Source of the DNA: Paenibacillus chibensis
GTDB taxonomy: Bacteria; Bacillota; Bacilli; Paenibacillales; Paenibacillaceae
DNA length: 64,000 bases
Reading direction: 5' to 3'
Assembly (NCBI RefSeq): GCF_004001045.1
Contig: NZ_BIMK01000020.1
Coordinates: 1-64,000, forward strand
Positions 7,600 to 15,974 of the stretch are shown here, one piece after another. Position 1 is the stretch's first letter. The number at the start of each line of letters is the position of its first letter. The notes under the pieces were generated by a model that saw nothing but the letters and a program-made list of their open reading frames with translations, had not been told where the DNA came from and did not search any database. Made by a program: the position numbers and the translations under genes.

Positions 7600-8893
7600 G
7601 CGCCAAGTCTCCTTTCCGATTCGTCGTGAATTCAAATCTGGTAAGCAGCGAAATGATGATCGAGACCAGAAGCAGGCAGAACGGCACGATACTGATCAGC
7701 ACCCGGAACGTCATTTCCGGATTCGGTCCCGGCTTGTCGCCGCTTTCGTAGCCGAAGATCAGGCCGACAATCAGGAAGGCGAGCGCGGAAATCAGGCCGC
7801 TGGAACGGGTGATGAACCCGGCCACAGCCGTATAGATGCCCTCCCTGCGCAGGCCTGTTTTCTCGGCATCCTCATCAATAATGCGCCCGCTCACCATGGC
7901 CGGCGTAACGAGGAAGCCGGCCAACCCGAAGCCGACGGCGATTCCCGCGGCGACCCCGCTCACCAGATTAAAGCCGAACCAGAGCGGCAGCACGGAGACG
8001 GCGTAGACTGCCAGCGACAGCCGCCATACCTTCACCCCGTCCATCCGGCGGCAGATCCAGTACCAGACAAAGACGAGCGGAATGACCGAAACGAATACGG
8101 CCGCCATCAGAATCGTGACCTGGGGTCCTTCGATTTTCAGCACGTATTTCGCATAGAAGGGGATGATGGAGCTGACGAGCCCGTTCACGGTCTGCGCGAA
8201 GGAATTCGAAATATTGAACAGCCAAAACTTCTTGTTCTTCATCGTTTCCTTGAACGCGGCGCCAAGCTTCAACGGCTCGCCCACGCTGTACTCCCTGCGT
8301 TCCTGAACGTATAGCATGCACACGAGCATGCTGATGCAAAAGACGAAGGCATAAATGATGGACATCGTCGAGAAATTGAGCGCATTGAAAATAATCGGCG
8401 TCAGCGCCGAGCCGATCAGCAGTGCCACAACCTGATAGCTCTGCTGGATCGCCGATGCTTTGGCGCGAAGGCGGTCCCCATGGTACAGCTCCGGAAACAG
8501 CGCTCCGTAATTGACCCACAGGACGGTGGATACCGCTTCAAACAAAATCAGCGCCGTCAGAAACCAGGCAAACAGTCCGTGCTGCGATAAACCGCCGGGA
8601 GGGGAGAACACCATGATGAAAGTCAGCATGAACAGCGGCATAGCCCCGAATATCCAGGGCCTCCGCCGGCCAAGGCGGGTATTGGTGCGGTCGGACCAGT
8701 GGCCGAACAGCGGGTTGTTCACGGCATCCCATATGAGGAAAATCGTCCGGGCCAGCGTTGCGAGCCCGATGCCGAGTCCCAATTTCTCCACATAAAAGAA
8801 GCTGTAGAACGTGCTGAAGGCCTGGCTTGGAACCATCATGGCAAACATGCCGAGTGCGAAGGTGTACGGCGAATTGATCCATTTGCGCTGCAT
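7571..8893 (-). CDS. GPH-type (MFS_2) sugar:cation symporter
   Basis: A polytopic membrane protein of about 440 residues with roughly 12 helices and the glycoside-pentoside-hexuronide signature near the N-terminus (DAVNNPLFGHWSDRTNTRLGRRRPWI). These carriers bring in glycosides or uronides with Na+ or H+. The start at 8893 is preferred since GGAGG lies seven bases upstream, whereas the two earlier in-frame ATGs overlap that site. It is the first gene of a two-gene operon with the deacetylase. Confidence 0.9.
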   Translation of the reverse strand: MQRKWINSPYTFALGMFAMMVPSQAFSTFYSFFYVEKLGLGIGLATLARTIFLIWDAVNNPLFGHWSDRTNTRLGRRRPWIFGAMPLFMLTFIMVFSPPGGLSQHGLFAWFLTALILFEAVSTVLWVNYGALFPELYHGDRLRAKASAIQQSYQVVALLIGSALTPIIFNALNFSTMSIIYAFVFCISMLVCMLYVQERREYSVGEPLKLGAAFKETMKNKKFWLFNISNSFAQTVNGLVSSIIPFYAKYVLKIEGPQVTILMAAVFVSVIPLVFVWYWICRRMDGVKVWRLSLAVYAVSVLPLWFGFNLVSGVAAGIAVGFGLAGFLVTPAMVSGRIIDEDAEKTGLRREGIYTAVAGFITRSSGLISALAFLIVGLIFGYESGDKPGPNPEMTFRVLISIVPFCLLLVSIIISLLTRFEFTTNRKGDLAHGEETHPQL

Positions 8894-9060
8894 GCGCATT
8901 CCTCCCATGCGTGAATCTCTTTTGTTCTATACTATTCAACGCATGGGTTATTTTACCTCCATACGAAAACTTATATCTATCAATTTAATGAGCTGCTGAC
9001 ACCCTAAGGACAAGCCTTGTCTATGAAACAGATGCACGAAGCGGACGTAATCCGGCAGCA

Positions 9061-9102
9061 AAAAGAAAGAGGACGGATCATAACGATCGTCCTCCTTTTT
9101 AA
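9061..9102. terminator. Terminator of the lrgAB-type operon
   Basis: GAGGACG (9070-9076) and CGTCCTC (9089-9095) pair around a partly paired GATC/CGATC core, flanked by A-rich DNA on the left and a T-run on the right. It lies just after the stop of the LrgB-like gene (minus strand). Confidence 0.75.
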
Positions 9103-9114
9103 GAAATGCATCCT

Positions 9115-9798
9115 TCAAAACCCGAGCAGGTGCAGCGGAAACGCCAGCACCGACACGAAAATGCCGGTCAGCCCCATGCTGAAGCCGCTGACGGCACCCA
9201 TCCATTCCGAGTCCCTCAGCACGCGCGCCGTGCCGATGCCGTGCGAGGTCGTCCCGATGGCAACGCCGATGGCTGTCTCGTCCCGGACGCCGCACAGCCG
9301 CAGCAGCGGCGCGCCGATGAGGCTGCCCGCAAGGCCGGTCAGGACGGTGAGCACCGCCGTCAGCTCCGGATAGCCGCCGTACAGGCGTGATACTTCCATG
9401 GAGATCGGCGTCGTCGCCGATTTAGGCATAATCGTCCACGCCATGCCAGCCGCCCCTCCCATGCACAGCACGATCAGTCCGGCACTGAGCATGCCGCATA
9501 ATGCCCCGACCGTGATGCCGCTTAGGATCGGCTTCCAGCTGCGGCGGATTTGCTCGGCATTCTTGTAGATGGGCACGCCGAGCGCAATCGTTGCCGGTCC
9601 GAGCAGAAAGCTGAGCCAGCTGCCGCCCTTCTGGTAGTCCTCGACCGGAATCCGGAGCACCACGAGCATGATCATGATCACCGCGCTTGTCATGAGCAGC
9701 GGCTGCACCCAGGTACGGCGCGACTGCAGCCACAAAAACGCCGCGTACACAATCACGGTCACGGCGATGCCGAATAAAGGATCAGCCGCGATGGACAT
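9115..9798 (-). CDS. lrgB: LrgB/CidB family membrane protein
   Basis: A hydrophobic protein of about 227 residues with the LrgB pattern: LLGPATIALGVPIYKN, MPKSATTPISMEVS, and VAIGTTSHGIGTARVL. LrgB-like proteins work with LrgA-like partners in murein hydrolase control or in pyruvate or glycolate transport, depending on the organism. The start at 9798 has GGAGG six bases upstream; the ATG at 9804 abuts the site. It overlaps the end of the LrgA-like gene by 17 bases, so translation is coupled. Confidence 0.9.
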   Translation of the reverse strand: MSIAADPLFGIAVTVIVYAAFLWLQSRRTWVQPLLMTSAVIMIMLVVLRIPVEDYQKGGSWLSFLLGPATIALGVPIYKNAEQIRRSWKPILSGITVGALCGMLSAGLIVLCMGGAAGMAWTIMPKSATTPISMEVSRLYGGYPELTAVLTVLTGLAGSLIGAPLLRLCGVRDETAIGVAIGTTSHGIGTARVLRDSEWMGAVSGFSMGLTGIFVSVLAFPLHLLGF

Positions 9799-10159
9799 GA
9801 GCATCCTCCTCCCGCGGCCGGTTTCTGCGGGCCTGCAATCGACTTTGCACCAGCCATCCGGTCACAAGCAGCGGCAAAAGCAGGCTGACGACCCCGCTGC
9901 TTGCGAACACGGCCCAGTGCTCGCGCAGATACGGGAAGAACGCGAGGCTTCCCACGATGACCGGCACAAAAAACAGGCTCATGTATTTGAGCAGAAAAGA
10001 CGCCGCTCCCTCTACCTGCTGGAGCGGCACCCACTTCAAAAACAAAGCCAGGATAAACAGCATCAGGCCGATCACATTGGCGGGGAGCGGCAAGCCCGTC
10101 AGATGCTGAATGAGCCAACCGACCAGCTGAAAAAGGACGAGTATGGCGAATCCCATCAT
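9782..10159 (-). CDS. lrgA: LrgA/CidA family holin-like membrane protein
   Basis: A small polytopic protein of 125 residues with four predicted helices and the LrgA core LTGLPLPANVIGLMLFILAL followed by FFVPVIVG. It partners with the LrgB-like protein encoded next. In Bacilli such pairs are controlled by LytTR or LysR regulators responding to pyruvate or acetate, but no such regulator is adjacent here. AAGGAGG lies eight bases before the ATG at 10159. Whether this pair belongs to the Lrg, Cid or pyruvate-transporter type cannot be told from sequence alone. Confidence 0.88.
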   Translation of the reverse strand: MMGFAILVLFQLVGWLIQHLTGLPLPANVIGLMLFILALFLKWVPLQQVEGAASFLLKYMSLFFVPVIVGSLAFFPYLREHWAVFASSGVVSLLLPLLVTGWLVQSRLQARRNRPREEDAHVHRG

Positions 10160-10201
10160 CTTGATTCCCTCCTTGTAAACGGCTTGATGTCTCGTTGAAG
10201 A

Positions 10202-11164
10202 TTACAAATCCTTTAAGAACTGAATGATTTTATCGTTCAGCCCCGGCAGCCCCTCATGCCCGAAGTCCGGGAAAATTTCCAGCTGCACCGGCGACGTGAT
10301 TTTGTTGATCGCCGCAAATTGCGTGGACGGCGGGCAGACAACGTCCATCAGGCCAACCCCGATAAGCATGTCGGCTTGGATGCGCGGAGCCAGGTTCTGA
10401 ATATCGATGTACCCGAGCTTCGTGAATATTTCATCCTCGCGCTGATGCTGCGGATCGAAATAGCGGAAATACGTGCTAAGCTCTTCGTAAGCATGCTTGA
10501 AGAGGTCCATTTCCCAGGTTCTGCGGTAATCGCTCAGGAACGGGTAGACCGGAGCCGCCTTCTTGATCCTTGGTTCCAGGGCTGCGCAGGCGATCGTCAG
10601 CGCACCGCCCTGCGACCAGCCCGTAGCGCCGACGCGGTCCGCGTCCACTTCCGGGAAGCTCATCACGATGGAAGCCAGCTGCGCCGTATCCAGGAATATA
10701 TCCCGGAACAGCAGGCGATGCGGATCTTCGTTCTCCAGGCCGCGGATAATATGGCCGTGATGCGTATTGCCGCTTACACCGCCGGTATCTTCAGACAAGC
10801 CGCCCTGTCCGCGCACATCCAGGGAAGCGATGGAGAAGCCAAGCGCAGGATACACCATCTTATCCATCCAGTCCCCGCTGTTTCCGCGATAGCCGTGGAA
10901 TTGCAGGACGGCCGGATGCGGCTCCGTTGCCCCCTTCGGTCTGATATACTTCGCATGCACTCTGGCACCGCTTACACCGGTGAAATACAAATGGAAGCAT
11001 TCCGCGAACGGAAGCTGGAATTCGGCCGGAATCAGCTCAACCTGCGGATCTACGGCGCGCATTTCTTCAAGCGCTTTTTCCCAGTAGGCATCAAAATCAT
11101 CGGGTTTGGGATTGATTCCTTGATACGTTTTCAGCTCGGATAGGGGCATATCGATTAGTGGCAT
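10202..11164 (-). CDS. CE7-family acetyl esterase (acetyl xylan esterase / cephalosporin-C deacetylase)
   Basis: A cytosolic alpha/beta hydrolase of 320 residues that removes O-acetyl groups from short xylooligosaccharides or other small acetylated molecules. The nucleophile is Ser184 in GWSQGG, the acid is in LMDVVCPP and the His in PDFGHEG; RGQGG and HFHGYRG-like QFHGYRGN are CE7 hallmarks. The start at 11164 has AAGGTG six bases upstream. It lies downstream of the sialic-acid genes but has its own promoter-like element, so it may be a separate unit. An O-acetyl-sialate role is possible but not shown. Confidence 0.9.
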   Translation of the reverse strand: MPLIDMPLSELKTYQGINPKPDDFDAYWEKALEEMRAVDPQVELIPAEFQLPFAECFHLYFTGVSGARVHAKYIRPKGATEPHPAVLQFHGYRGNSGDWMDKMVYPALGFSIASLDVRGQGGLSEDTGGVSGNTHHGHIIRGLENEDPHRLLFRDIFLDTAQLASIVMSFPEVDADRVGATGWSQGGALTIACAALEPRIKKAAPVYPFLSDYRRTWEMDLFKHAYEELSTYFRYFDPQHQREDEIFTKLGYIDIQNLAPRIQADMLIGVGLMDVVCPPSTQFAAINKITSPVQLEIFPDFGHEGLPGLNDKIIQFLKDL

Positions 11165-11256
11165 CGTCATCACCTTTTCTTCTGATTTATCAAACTTGCG
11201 TTGATTCTGACAATACAATATCAGTCCGTTTATATCCTCTTTTTATCGACTCGCCT

Positions 11257-11283
11257 ATTATATCACGCCAATGTCCCAACCAA
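11257..11283 (-). promoter_or_regulatory. Probable extended -10 promoter of the CE7 esterase gene
   Basis: On the minus strand TGATATAAT gives a TGn-extended consensus -10 at 11262-11257. A TTGGTT lies 15 bases upstream as a weak -35. It lies about 93 bases before the esterase start. Confidence 0.5.
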
Positions 11284-11327
11284 GAAGAATTTTTCTTCCA
11301 AAATCCACTCTATAATGACGAAAATCT

Positions 11328-12329
11328 TCAGTTCATCCCTTCTCCGGTGAAAACCGGTTCCCGCGGCGGGTATTCCCACAGCTGCAGCCCCGCGCCGATC
11401 ATGCCGCTATGATTGCCCCGGTACGCCGGAACGATCCGCAAATTCTCCGTAAAAGACCGCATCGCCCGCTTCAGCGTTTCCTCCCTGACCCGTTCCAGAA
11501 AAATCTCTCCGCTTTCGGCCACGCCGCCGCCGAGGACAATCATTTCGGGATTAAACATATGGACGATGGACGCGAGGCCCGAGCCCAGCGCCTGGAAGGT
11601 CTCATCCATGACCCTGGCGGCCGCTTCGTCGCCTGCCTGCCATAAGGCGATCGCCTGTCGTGCATCGACGCCTTCCGCATTCCGGCCCAGGGATTCCAGC
11701 TCCCGCCGCATACGCACTCCAATGCCGGTACCGGAAGCATACTGCTCCAGGCAGCCCACGCCGCCGCAGATGCAGGGAAGACCGTCAAAATCCACCGACA
11801 TATGGCCGATTTCACCTGCCCCGCCCCAGCTTCCGCGAACGATCCGGCCGTCTGCCATGATACCTCCGCCGACGCCCGTTCCGAGGGCGAGACAAACAAA
11901 ATTCCGCAGTCCCTTCGCGGCGCCCAGCCTCTTCTCGGTCAGCGTCAGCACGTTCACATCATTGTCCACAAACACGGGCATACGAAACCGCTCCTCGAGT
12001 ATCTGCCTAAGCGGCGTACCCGTATAGCCCGGGATCAGATCGGTCGAGAAATGAACCGAGCCTTTCTCCCAATTGATCTGGCCCGCGCTGGCCAAGCCGA
12101 TGCCGCGGATGCTCGGCACATCCGGCCCGGTGCCTTGTTGAAACAGCTTACCGATCGTCTCTATGATCCGGTCCGGAACGCTCCCCTGGCCCGCCAATGT
12201 AGGCAGGGATCATGTGCTCAGCACATGCCCCTGCTCATCGATCAAGCCCGCATTGATTTTGGTGCCACCGAGGTCCATCCCGATGGCAAAAGTGGCGTCC
12301 GGTGAATAGACAAGTCCCGTCATTCCCAT
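11328..12329 (-). pseudogene. nanK: ROK-family N-acylmannosamine kinase-like gene interrupted by an in-frame TGA
   Basis: Encodes a ROK sugar kinase that, given its place after nanA and nanE, should phosphorylate N-acetylmannosamine. From ATG 12329 the frame reads the phosphate-binding GMDLGGTKINAGLID, then meets TGA at 12212-12210 (after HVLST) and continues in the same frame with SLPTLAGQGS. The rest is intact: LALGTGVGGGI, the ROK zinc motif GEIGHMSVDFDGLPCICGG with VGCLE, and VLGGGVAES. A restart at the TTG at 12197 would lack the DxGGT motif, so such a product should be inactive. A single-base change or a sequencing error is the simplest cause. The start is uncertain (12329 or 12323); it lies 11 bases after nanE. 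Confidence 0.85.
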
Positions 12330-12340
12330 GTCGTCCCGCC

Positions 12341-13021
12341 CTATCCCAGCACGACCGACATCGCCTGCACGTACTGCTCGGTGATCAGCTGAGGACGGGT
12401 AATCGCACTGCCGACGACGACGTATTCCGCCCCCACGGCCAAGGCCAGCGCCGCTTCCGCCGGCGTGGAAATTTTCCCTTCGGCGATGAGCACGGCCGTC
12501 GTCAGCGATTTGGCAAGCTGCGACAGCAGGCGGATGTCCGGTCCGGCGACTTGAGTGCTGTATGAGGTATACCCCGACAGCGTGGTTCCCACATAATCCA
12601 CGCCAAGCTTTTCGGCGGCCATGCCTTCCTCGAAGGTCGACACGTCGGCCATGACGGCCGCCCCGGCCGCATGCGCTTCATCGATCAGCTCTTTCACCGT
12701 TTCCAGGCGGTTTTCACGGTCCGTAATGTCGAGCGCCACAATATCCGCCCCTGCCTGAATAATCTGTCTGACCTCGGTCAGCGTAGGTGTAATGAAAATA
12801 TCCGAATCCGGCATGATGCGCTTGATGATGCCGATGACCGGCAGTTCTACTGCCTGCTTGATGCCCCAGATGTCGCGGGCCCCGTTCGCACGGATGCCGA
12901 TGGCTCCCGACTGCTGCGCGGCCAAAGCCATTTTGACCATCGTATCCCCGCCATGCAGCGGTTCATCCTCCAGTGCCTGGCAGGATACGATCAAGCCGCG
13001 GTTTTTGAATATGCATTTCAT
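12341..13021 (-). CDS. nanE: N-acylglucosamine-6-phosphate 2-epimerase
   Basis: Converts N-acetylmannosamine-6-phosphate to N-acetylglucosamine-6-phosphate in sialic-acid breakdown. The 226-residue TIM-barrel protein has the NanE signature stretches GLIVSCQALEDEPLHG, GIRANG, IGIIKR and AEGKISTPAEAALAL, and the last phosphate-binding loop VVVGSAITRP. GGGGGAG precedes the ATG. It sits between nanA and the kinase gene in one minus-strand operon. Its product feeds NagA/NagB, which are not in the window. Confidence 0.95.
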   Translation of the reverse strand: MKCIFKNRGLIVSCQALEDEPLHGGDTMVKMALAAQQSGAIGIRANGARDIWGIKQAVELPVIGIIKRIMPDSDIFITPTLTEVRQIIQAGADIVALDITDRENRLETVKELIDEAHAAGAAVMADVSTFEEGMAAEKLGVDYVGTTLSGYTSYSTQVAGPDIRLLSQLAKSLTTAVLIAEGKISTPAEAALALAVGAEYVVVGSAITRPQLITEQYVQAMSVVLG

Positions 13022-13057
13022 ATGGCTGCTCCCCCTATCTCAAACTCTTGCCAAGCA

Positions 13058-13981
13058 TCAGGCTTTGACGGACGATAATGCCTCTTCCGTGTATTCATGA
13101 ATCTGCTTCTGCAGAAGCACGATCCGGCCCAGGTCGGCCTGGGGCACCGGCAGCAGCGGCAACCGCGGCTCGCCGCATTCCACGCCCTGGAGCTTCAGCA
13201 CCGCTTTGCAGGCACCGTACAGGGACGGGAAGCTAAGCAGATTTTGGATGATTTCGTTAATCTTGAACTGCCACGCCTTCGCCTCTTCCATGCGGCCTTC
13301 CCGATAGCAGCTTTCCAGCTTCAGGAACAGCTCCGGCATGACGCCGTACGTTCCGCCGATGCCGCCGTCCGCGCCGATGCTGCGGCCTGCGAGGTACTGC
13401 TCGTCAGGGCCGTTCAATACGAGAAAATCCGGGCCGCCGATCGCTTTGAACTGCTGCAGCTCATACGTGCTTTCCGAGGAAATTTTCACGCCGATGACCT
13501 TGTCCTGAGCCGCCATTCTGGCCAGCAGATCAGCCGAGAGGTGAAAACCCGTTGTTTGCGGAATGTGATAGATAATAAACGGCAGCGTCGTGTTGTCGAT
13601 CATCTCCTGCCAGTGCCGCTCCACGCTTGCGGGCGACAGGCGGTAATAGATGGCCGGAACGGCGGATATGGCATCCGCGCCGGCGGCTTCCGCGTGCTTG
13701 GCGAGCTCGACGCTTTCGCGGGTAGAGGCTGCGCCGACATGTGCGATAACGGTCAGCTCGCCGCCGACCTCCTCCATGACGGCCTCCAGCACGACCTTGC
13801 GCTCCGCCGCCGTCTGCAGCATGCCTTCACCGCTGCTGCCCCCGACATACAGCCCTTTGACGCCTTTATTTGCGTAGTGGCGGGCCAGCTTCCGGACTCT
13901 TGCGGGATCCACGTTCCCCTCGTCATCGTAGGCGGCATACAAGGCAATCATAATGCCTTTGAATTTTTCGGTATCAACCAT
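13058..13981 (-). CDS. nanA: N-acetylneuraminate lyase
   Basis: A DapA-superfamily class I aldolase of 307 residues that splits N-acetylneuraminate to N-acetylmannosamine and pyruvate. The carboxylate-binding GGSSGEG motif (about 47-53), Tyr138 in IIYHIPQT and Schiff-base Lys166 in IGVKISS are all present. GGSSGEG in place of the dihydrodipicolinate-synthase-type GGTTGE, together with nanE next door, supports the lyase call. The start at 13981 has GGAAGAGAT upstream. A related keto-acid sugar aldolase activity cannot be fully excluded. Confidence 0.92.
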   Translation of the reverse strand: MVDTEKFKGIMIALYAAYDDEGNVDPARVRKLARHYANKGVKGLYVGGSSGEGMLQTAAERKVVLEAVMEEVGGELTVIAHVGAASTRESVELAKHAEAAGADAISAVPAIYYRLSPASVERHWQEMIDNTTLPFIIYHIPQTTGFHLSADLLARMAAQDKVIGVKISSESTYELQQFKAIGGPDFLVLNGPDEQYLAGRSIGADGGIGGTYGVMPELFLKLESCYREGRMEEAKAWQFKINEIIQNLLSFPSLYGACKAVLKLQGVECGEPRLPLLPVPQADLGRIVLLQKQIHEYTEEALSSVKA

Positions 13982-14059
13982 CGTTATCTCTTCCTTCCCT
14001 CTCATCCATTAAAATGACACCTTGCAGCTATAACTCCATTTGCAGCCTAGGCCAAACCG

Positions 14060-14941
14060 TTAACCTTTTACCGCCCCCATCGTAATCCCTTGCGTAAATG
14101 CTTTTTGGAACGTAAGGAAAATCGCGATCATCGGCACCGAGGCCAAGGCCGCTCCCGCCATCATGACGCCATAATTGGTGGTATATTCCCCCTGCAGCGT
14201 CGCGATGCCCATCGGCAGTGTCATCATCGAGGTGGAACGCGTCATGATGAGCTGGCTGAAATAGTCGTTCCAGGACCCGATAAAGGTGAATATCGCAAGC
14301 GCGCCCAGCGCCGGCGTCAGCAGCGGCAGAATGATCGTGGAGAACATGCGCACTTCCGAGCAGCCGTCAATTTTGGAGGCCTCGATCACTTCCGTCGGGA
14401 TCGTCTGGGAGAACTGCTTCATCAGGAACACGCCGAACGGCCAGCCGATCGCCGGTAAAATCAGGCCGCGGTATGTGTTGACCCAGCCGAAATCCGCCAG
14501 CATCGTAAACAGCGGCACGAGGATGACCTGCTTGGGCAGCGCCATGGCTGCGACGAACATGGTAAAGATGATTTTGCGTCCCGGAAAGGACTTCTTGGCC
14601 AGCACGTAACCTGCCAGCGCTGCCACGAGGCATACCGCCGCCATTTCGCAGAACGATATGAAAAAGCTGTTGAACGTCCAGCGCCATATCGCATTTTTAA
14701 AGAGGTCGGACCAGTTCTGAAGCGTCGGATGCAGCGGGAACCATTCCGGCGGAATAGCGGTGGCCGTCGTTTGCTTTTTGAATGCGCCCGTAATAATCCA
14801 GTAAAACGGAAAGATGAAGAATAACGTCGACAAGGTCAGGATGACATTGCCGATCAGGTTGCCGATATTCCATGGTTTTTTGCCGGCCAGATCGGATGGA
14901 TTGACTCCCGCCTTCATGCCGGCCTGTATGGTTGAACTCAT
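14060..14941 (-). CDS. CUT1 sugar ABC transporter permease (MalG-like)
   Basis: An integral membrane permease of 293 residues with about six helices. The coupling EAA-loop reads EASKIDGCSEVRMFSTIILP, and the protein ends in the typical MalG tail GITMGAVKG. It pairs with the permease encoded 12 bases upstream and the binding protein at 15975. No ATPase is encoded nearby, so a shared MsmX-type ATPase is likely. The operon context points to sialic acid as substrate. Confidence 0.9.
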   Translation of the reverse strand: MSSTIQAGMKAGVNPSDLAGKKPWNIGNLIGNVILTLSTLFFIFPFYWIITGAFKKQTTATAIPPEWFPLHPTLQNWSDLFKNAIWRWTFNSFFISFCEMAAVCLVAALAGYVLAKKSFPGRKIIFTMFVAAMALPKQVILVPLFTMLADFGWVNTYRGLILPAIGWPFGVFLMKQFSQTIPTEVIEASKIDGCSEVRMFSTIILPLLTPALGALAIFTFIGSWNDYFSQLIMTRSTSMMTLPMGIATLQGEYTTNYGVMMAGAALASVPMIAIFLTFQKAFTQGITMGAVKG

Positions 14942-14953
14942 CGCATGCCCCTC

Positions 14954-15850
14954 CTAGTACTCCACATCGCTGCCAAAAGTTTTGAATTGGATGGTGGAAA
15001 TAATGCCGATGATCACGGCCAATATAATGCCCATGGCGGAAGCCATGCCGAAGTTGCCCAGCTTGAACGCCTGCTCGTACACGCCGTACATAACGGTGGA
15101 GGTGCTGTAATAAGGGCCTCCGGAGGTGAGCAGCTGAATGATCGCAAAGCACTGAAACGTGTTGATCGTCGTGATGACGATAATATAGAGATTGGTCGGC
15201 ATCAGCATCGGCCAAATGATTTTCCGGAATATTTGCCAGGACGTCGCCCGGTCGATTTGGGCCGCTTCGATGTAAGAGGACGGAATGTTGCCCAGCGAAG
15301 CGACATAAAGGATAATCGGCTGCCCGACAGAGGTGGTGATCAGGACGGCAATAATGGACAAGAGCGCCGTTTTCTCATTCCCAAGCCAGGAGATCGGTTC
15401 AGCCCCGAAGAGCCCCGTCAAGTAATTGAGCACGCCGTAATTCGGGTGGTAAATCCAGCCCCAGACGACCGTAATGCTGACCACAGAGGAGACGGCCGGC
15501 AGATAAAAGACGCCCCGGAAGAAGGATCTGGCGAACTCCCGTTTGCGGTAGATGCTCATCGCGACGAAGATCGAGAACACAATCACCAGCGGGACGGTAA
15601 TGATCACGAGCAGCGACGTATTCCACAGCGATTTCATAAACGTTTCATTGTGAAACAGATCGACGTAATTGCGCAGTCCCACATATTCGAATTTACGCAG
15701 GCTGTAGTTAAAAAAGCTGATGTAAATCCCTCTCAGCATCGGATACGCGACAAACACGAGGAAGAATCCGAATGCCGGGAGCAAGAACAGATAACTCATG
15801 AACCAGTCACGCAGTAAATTGGGATTTATTTTTCGTACCCTTGTTTCCAT
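14954..15850 (-). CDS. CUT1 sugar ABC transporter permease (MalF-like)
   Basis: The first permease of the importer, about 298 residues with six helices. Its coupling loop is degenerate (EAAQIDRATSWQIFRKIIWP), with Arg where Gly is usual. The start at 15850 (METRVRKINPN) has GGGGAGA upstream; the longer frame to 15898 has no good site. It lies between the binding protein and the MalG-like permease in the sialic-acid operon. Confidence 0.9.
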   Translation of the reverse strand: METRVRKINPNLLRDWFMSYLFLLPAFGFFLVFVAYPMLRGIYISFFNYSLRKFEYVGLRNYVDLFHNETFMKSLWNTSLLVIITVPLVIVFSIFVAMSIYRKREFARSFFRGVFYLPAVSSVVSITVVWGWIYHPNYGVLNYLTGLFGAEPISWLGNEKTALLSIIAVLITTSVGQPIILYVASLGNIPSSYIEAAQIDRATSWQIFRKIIWPMLMPTNLYIIVITTINTFQCFAIIQLLTSGGPYYSTSTVMYGVYEQAFKLGNFGMASAMGIILAVIIGIISTIQFKTFGSDVEY

Positions 15851-15974
15851 GGCTCTCTCCCCTACTTTCCCTTCTCTTTGTTGACCATCCACCATCATGC
15901 TGCACAGTCCGGATTGGAAAGGAAAAGCGCACCATACGGCGCGCTATTCCATCGTTTACGAGCGTCAGTATCGT

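Noticed and set aside
12210-12212. TGA in nanK as a selenocysteine codon
   Set aside because: ROK kinases have no Cys or Sec of importance at this place and no SECIS-like hairpin was seen just after it. A point mutation or sequencing error is simpler.
13058-13981. Dihydrodipicolinate synthase (dapA)
   Set aside because: The GGSSGEG motif and linkage to nanE, a ROK kinase and a sugar importer favour N-acetylneuraminate lyase.
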